The notes under the pieces: model-generated
Told to the model about the DNA's origin: nothing
The model's database searches: none
The model's input: the letters and a program-made list of their open reading frames with translations, nothing else
In this document: one piece after another, positions 13,947 to 15,489 of the stretch
Layout of the letters: each line of letters starts with the position of its first letter
Numbering within the stretch: the first letter of the stretch is position 1
From: an uncultured Eubacteriales bacterium
Lineage (GTDB): Bacteria; Bacillota; Clostridia; Oscillospirales; UBA644
Length of the DNA: 15,489 nt
Direction: 5' to 3'
Assembly: GCA_934481505.1 (NCBI GenBank)
Contig: CAKSPP010000013.1
Span: forward strand, 1 to 15,489
Position numbers and translations under genes: made by a program

Positions 13947-15248
13947 TTACCTTAATTTTCCCTTGACCATACGCATTGACTGGACAAGATGCAGTTTCCC
14001 GGGGCAGACATACGAGCAGCAGCCGCATTCGATACAGTCCATAACGTTTCTCTTGCGACATTCCTCATAGTTGCCCTGCGAAGCGTAAAGATAGATGTAG
14101 TTCGGCATAAGCCTCATCGGACACGCTCTCATACATTTTCCGCAGCGTATGCAGGTCGGATTTTCCGAAATGGTTTCGTTTCCGTCCGCAAAAGCAAGCA
14201 GAGCGGAAGTGTTTTTGACGACGGGCGTATCGAGCGTATGCTGAGCCATTCCCATCATCGGACCGCCGTTGATAATTTTGTAAGGCTCTTTTTCAAAACC
14301 GCCGCAATAGTCGAAAAGGACTTTATAAGGCGTTCCGACTCTCGTCAGAAGATTTTTCGGATTTTTAACGGCGTCGCCCGAAACGGTGACGACTCTCTGA
14401 TGAAGCGGAAGCCCCGAATCAAAGCCTCTGAAAAGAGACGCCGCGGTATCGACGTTGCAGATAAAGCAGCCGATATCTGTCGGGAATTTCCCGGGAGGAA
14501 GTTCTCTTCCGGTGACGGCGTAAATTATCTGTTTTTCGCCGCCCTGCGGATATTTTGTCTGCAAAGAAACGACTCTTATTCCGGTTCCCTCGCAGGTGAT
14601 TTTCATTGAATCTATCGCGTCGGGCTTATTGTCTTCGATCGCAAGGATTGCGTCCTCAACGCCGAGACACTGCATAATAAGCTTTACGCCGCCGACTATG
14701 TAACGGGGATATTCGATCATTGCTCTGTGGTCGCAGGTGATAAAAGGCTCACATTCCGCACCGTTTATTATTACGGTGTCGCAGCGGCTTTCGAGAGCGG
14801 TGCGGAGTTTTGCGAAAAGCGGGAAGCCCGCTCCTCCCATTCCGACGATTCCGAAACGGCGGGCCCCGTCGATTATTTCTTCGGCGGTAAGCTTGTCAAA
14901 ATTCTTTTTACAGGGAATACAATCTTCGAAATGCGTATCCTCATGGTCGTTTTCGATAACGACCGACATGACCTTGTTGCCGTTCGGGTTCCATCTCGGC
15001 TCGATAGCTTTTACCGTTCCCGAAACGGAAGAATGTATCGGGCAGCAAAGCCCTTTTTGACTGTCGCCGATTACCTGTCCGAGTCTGACTTTGTCTCCGA
15101 CCGAAACGAGAGGCTCGCAGATAACGCCTATATGCTGTTGCAGCGGAATAATGAGTTTATCCGGTGCGGGAAGTCTTTCTATGGCTCTGGCGAAAGTTCT
15201 GTCCTTGTTGTAGTCGGGATGAATTCCGCCTTTGAAAGTCCTTGACAA
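13947..15248 (-). CDS. rnfC: Rnf complex subunit C (NADH-binding Fe-S protein)
   Basis: RnfC is the peripheral cytoplasmic subunit where NAD+ is reduced in ferredoxin-driven turnover. Numbering from the GTG at 15257 (436 residues), it shows FKGGIHP (8-14), a lipoyl-like region around 46-85, the nucleotide/FMN-binding VGMGGAGFPLFAK (138-150), INGAECEP (164-171), GGEKQIIYAVTGRELP (239-254), and two [4Fe-4S] motifs, CIRCGKCMRACP (369-380) and CIECGCCSYVCP (408-419). I place the start at TTG 15248: GAGGTGA lies about 6 bases before it, while the in-frame GTG at 15257 is part of that same ribosome site. This gives MSRTFKGGIHP, a normal RnfC beginning. The choice changes only three residues. It is the first gene of the rnf operon and has a near-consensus promoter. 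Confidence 0.96.
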   Translation of the reverse strand: MSRTFKGGIHPDYNKDRTFARAIERLPAPDKLIIPLQQHIGVICEPLVSVGDKVRLGQVIGDSQKGLCCPIHSSVSGTVKAIEPRWNPNGNKVMSVVIENDHEDTHFEDCIPCKKNFDKLTAEEIIDGARRFGIVGMGGAGFPLFAKLRTALESRCDTVIINGAECEPFITCDHRAMIEYPRYIVGGVKLIMQCLGVEDAILAIEDNKPDAIDSMKITCEGTGIRVVSLQTKYPQGGEKQIIYAVTGRELPPGKFPTDIGCFICNVDTAASLFRGFDSGLPLHQRVVTVSGDAVKNPKNLLTRVGTPYKVLFDYCGGFEKEPYKIINGGPMMGMAQHTLDTPVVKNTSALLAFADGNETISENPTCIRCGKCMRACPMRLMPNYIYLYASQGNYEECRKRNVMDCIECGCCSYVCPGKLHLVQSMRMVKGKLR

Positions 15249-15290
15249 TTTCTTCACCTCACAAGAAGATATAAATGCTTATTTTTATTT

Positions 15291-15319
15291 ATTATATACT
15301 AATTCGGACTTTTTTTCAA
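15291..15319 (-). promoter_or_regulatory. Vegetative-type promoter of the rnf operon
   Basis: On the minus strand TTGAAA (15314-15319) and a perfect TATAAT (15291-15296) are exactly 17 bases apart. Transcription would start about 30 bases upstream of the rnfC start. A small inverted repeat (GACTT...AAGTC) overlaps the -35. No other promoter is obvious until the one before the ferredoxin gene, so rnfCDGEAB, the small membrane ORF, holB and ricT may share this promoter. Confidence 0.8.
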
Positions 15320-15339
15320 GTCTTTTTACCGTTTTTTTC

Positions 15340-15489
15340 TTTTCAGTAACTAATATGTCCGCATATTGCCGAAAATTCGCCCGAAGATTCCGGCGTTGCC
15401 GAAGGGATTTCCTCAAAAAGGAGGGGGGGGACGGACTGGGCGGGCAACGCGGGACGGCGGTGCGTCGTAGGACAATAGACGAGAGCGGA
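15340..15489. other. GC-rich intergenic segment of unknown nature, possible dispersed repeat
   Basis: Upstream of the rnf promoter the base composition changes to GC-rich, with a run of eight Gs near 15423-15430 and short internal repeats: CCGAAnATTC at 15369-15378 and 15381-15390, and TTGCCGAA at 15366-15373 and 15396-15403. A minus-strand frame stays open from the edge to a TAA at 15285, but its product is Arg/Pro-rich, resembles no family, and runs through the promoter, so I do not call it a gene. The make-up recalls the dispersed intergenic repeats of gut Clostridia; this is from memory and not proven here. Confidence 0.35.

Noticed and set aside
15301..15325. A plus-strand terminator (GACTT...AAGTC followed by Ts) near the rnf promoter
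   Set aside because: The stem is only 5 bp of mostly weak pairs, and no plus-strand gene ends here. It overlaps the -35 of the rnf promoter and is explained by T-rich DNA.
15285..15489. A minus-strand frame open from the window edge to a TAA at 15285
   Set aside because: The product is Arg/Pro-rich and then Lys-rich, matches no protein family that I know, and its last part is the AT-rich rnf promoter. I treat it as non-coding, though sequence beyond the window could change this.

Overview
The window is a stretch of chromosome in which every gene I can support lies on the minus strand, so transcription runs from high to low coordinates. The gene content points to an anaerobic, Gram-positive-type bacterium of the Clostridia (Bacillota). 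It carries a six-subunit Rnf complex in the clostridial order C-D-G-E-A-B, a small clostridial 2[4Fe-4S] ferredoxin, a holB-ricT-trmN-rsmI cluster like the Bacillus holB-yaaT-yabB-yabC region, and strong AGGAGG-type ribosome binding sites. I see no tRNA, rRNA, CRISPR array or transposase gene. No gap between genes exceeds about 240 bases.

Region 1 (15489 to about 9110). A GC-rich, G-run-containing segment of unknown nature sits at the window edge. It is followed by a near-consensus vegetative promoter (15291-15319) and then rnfC, rnfD, rnfG, rnfE, rnfA and rnfB, packed with overlaps or gaps of 13 bases or less. A 45-codon single-helix membrane ORF (9924-10061) is wedged between rnfB and holB. 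holB (DNA polymerase III delta') and ricT (an Fe-S protein of the Ric complex) follow without an obvious new promoter. The region therefore joins ferredoxin:NAD+ energy conservation to replication and RNA-maturation housekeeping genes.

Region 2 (8218 to about 6265). A 56-residue ferredoxin gene has its own promoter, with an inverted repeat over the -35, and ends in a classical terminator. It occupies the place where yabA lies in Bacillus. trmN-like and rsmI genes follow as a tight pair. They start only 25 bases beyond that terminator, with no promoter that I can see, and end at a GC-rich hairpin that lacks a U-tract.

Region 3 (6240 to 1). A near-consensus promoter, whose -10 lies inside a 22-bp perfect AT palindrome, and a leader of about 90 nt with two small hairpins precede a six-gene array. 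The genes are a membrane-anchored LysM-G5-M23 peptidoglycan hydrolase, murA, walJ-like (yycJ), rlmH, a TSCPD-domain protein, and a phospho-sugar mutase that runs off the window. The array groups cell-wall synthesis and remodelling with ribosome methylation and sugar-phosphate metabolism.

Most of the window is conserved housekeeping and energy metabolism. I did not find a clearly new defence or mobile system. The less explained items are the small membrane ORF after rnfB, the long acidic N-terminus of RnfG and its altered flavin-attachment context, the palindromes at two promoters, the ferredoxin insertion with the promoterless trmN-rsmI pair behind it, and the unusual GC-rich segment at the right edge.
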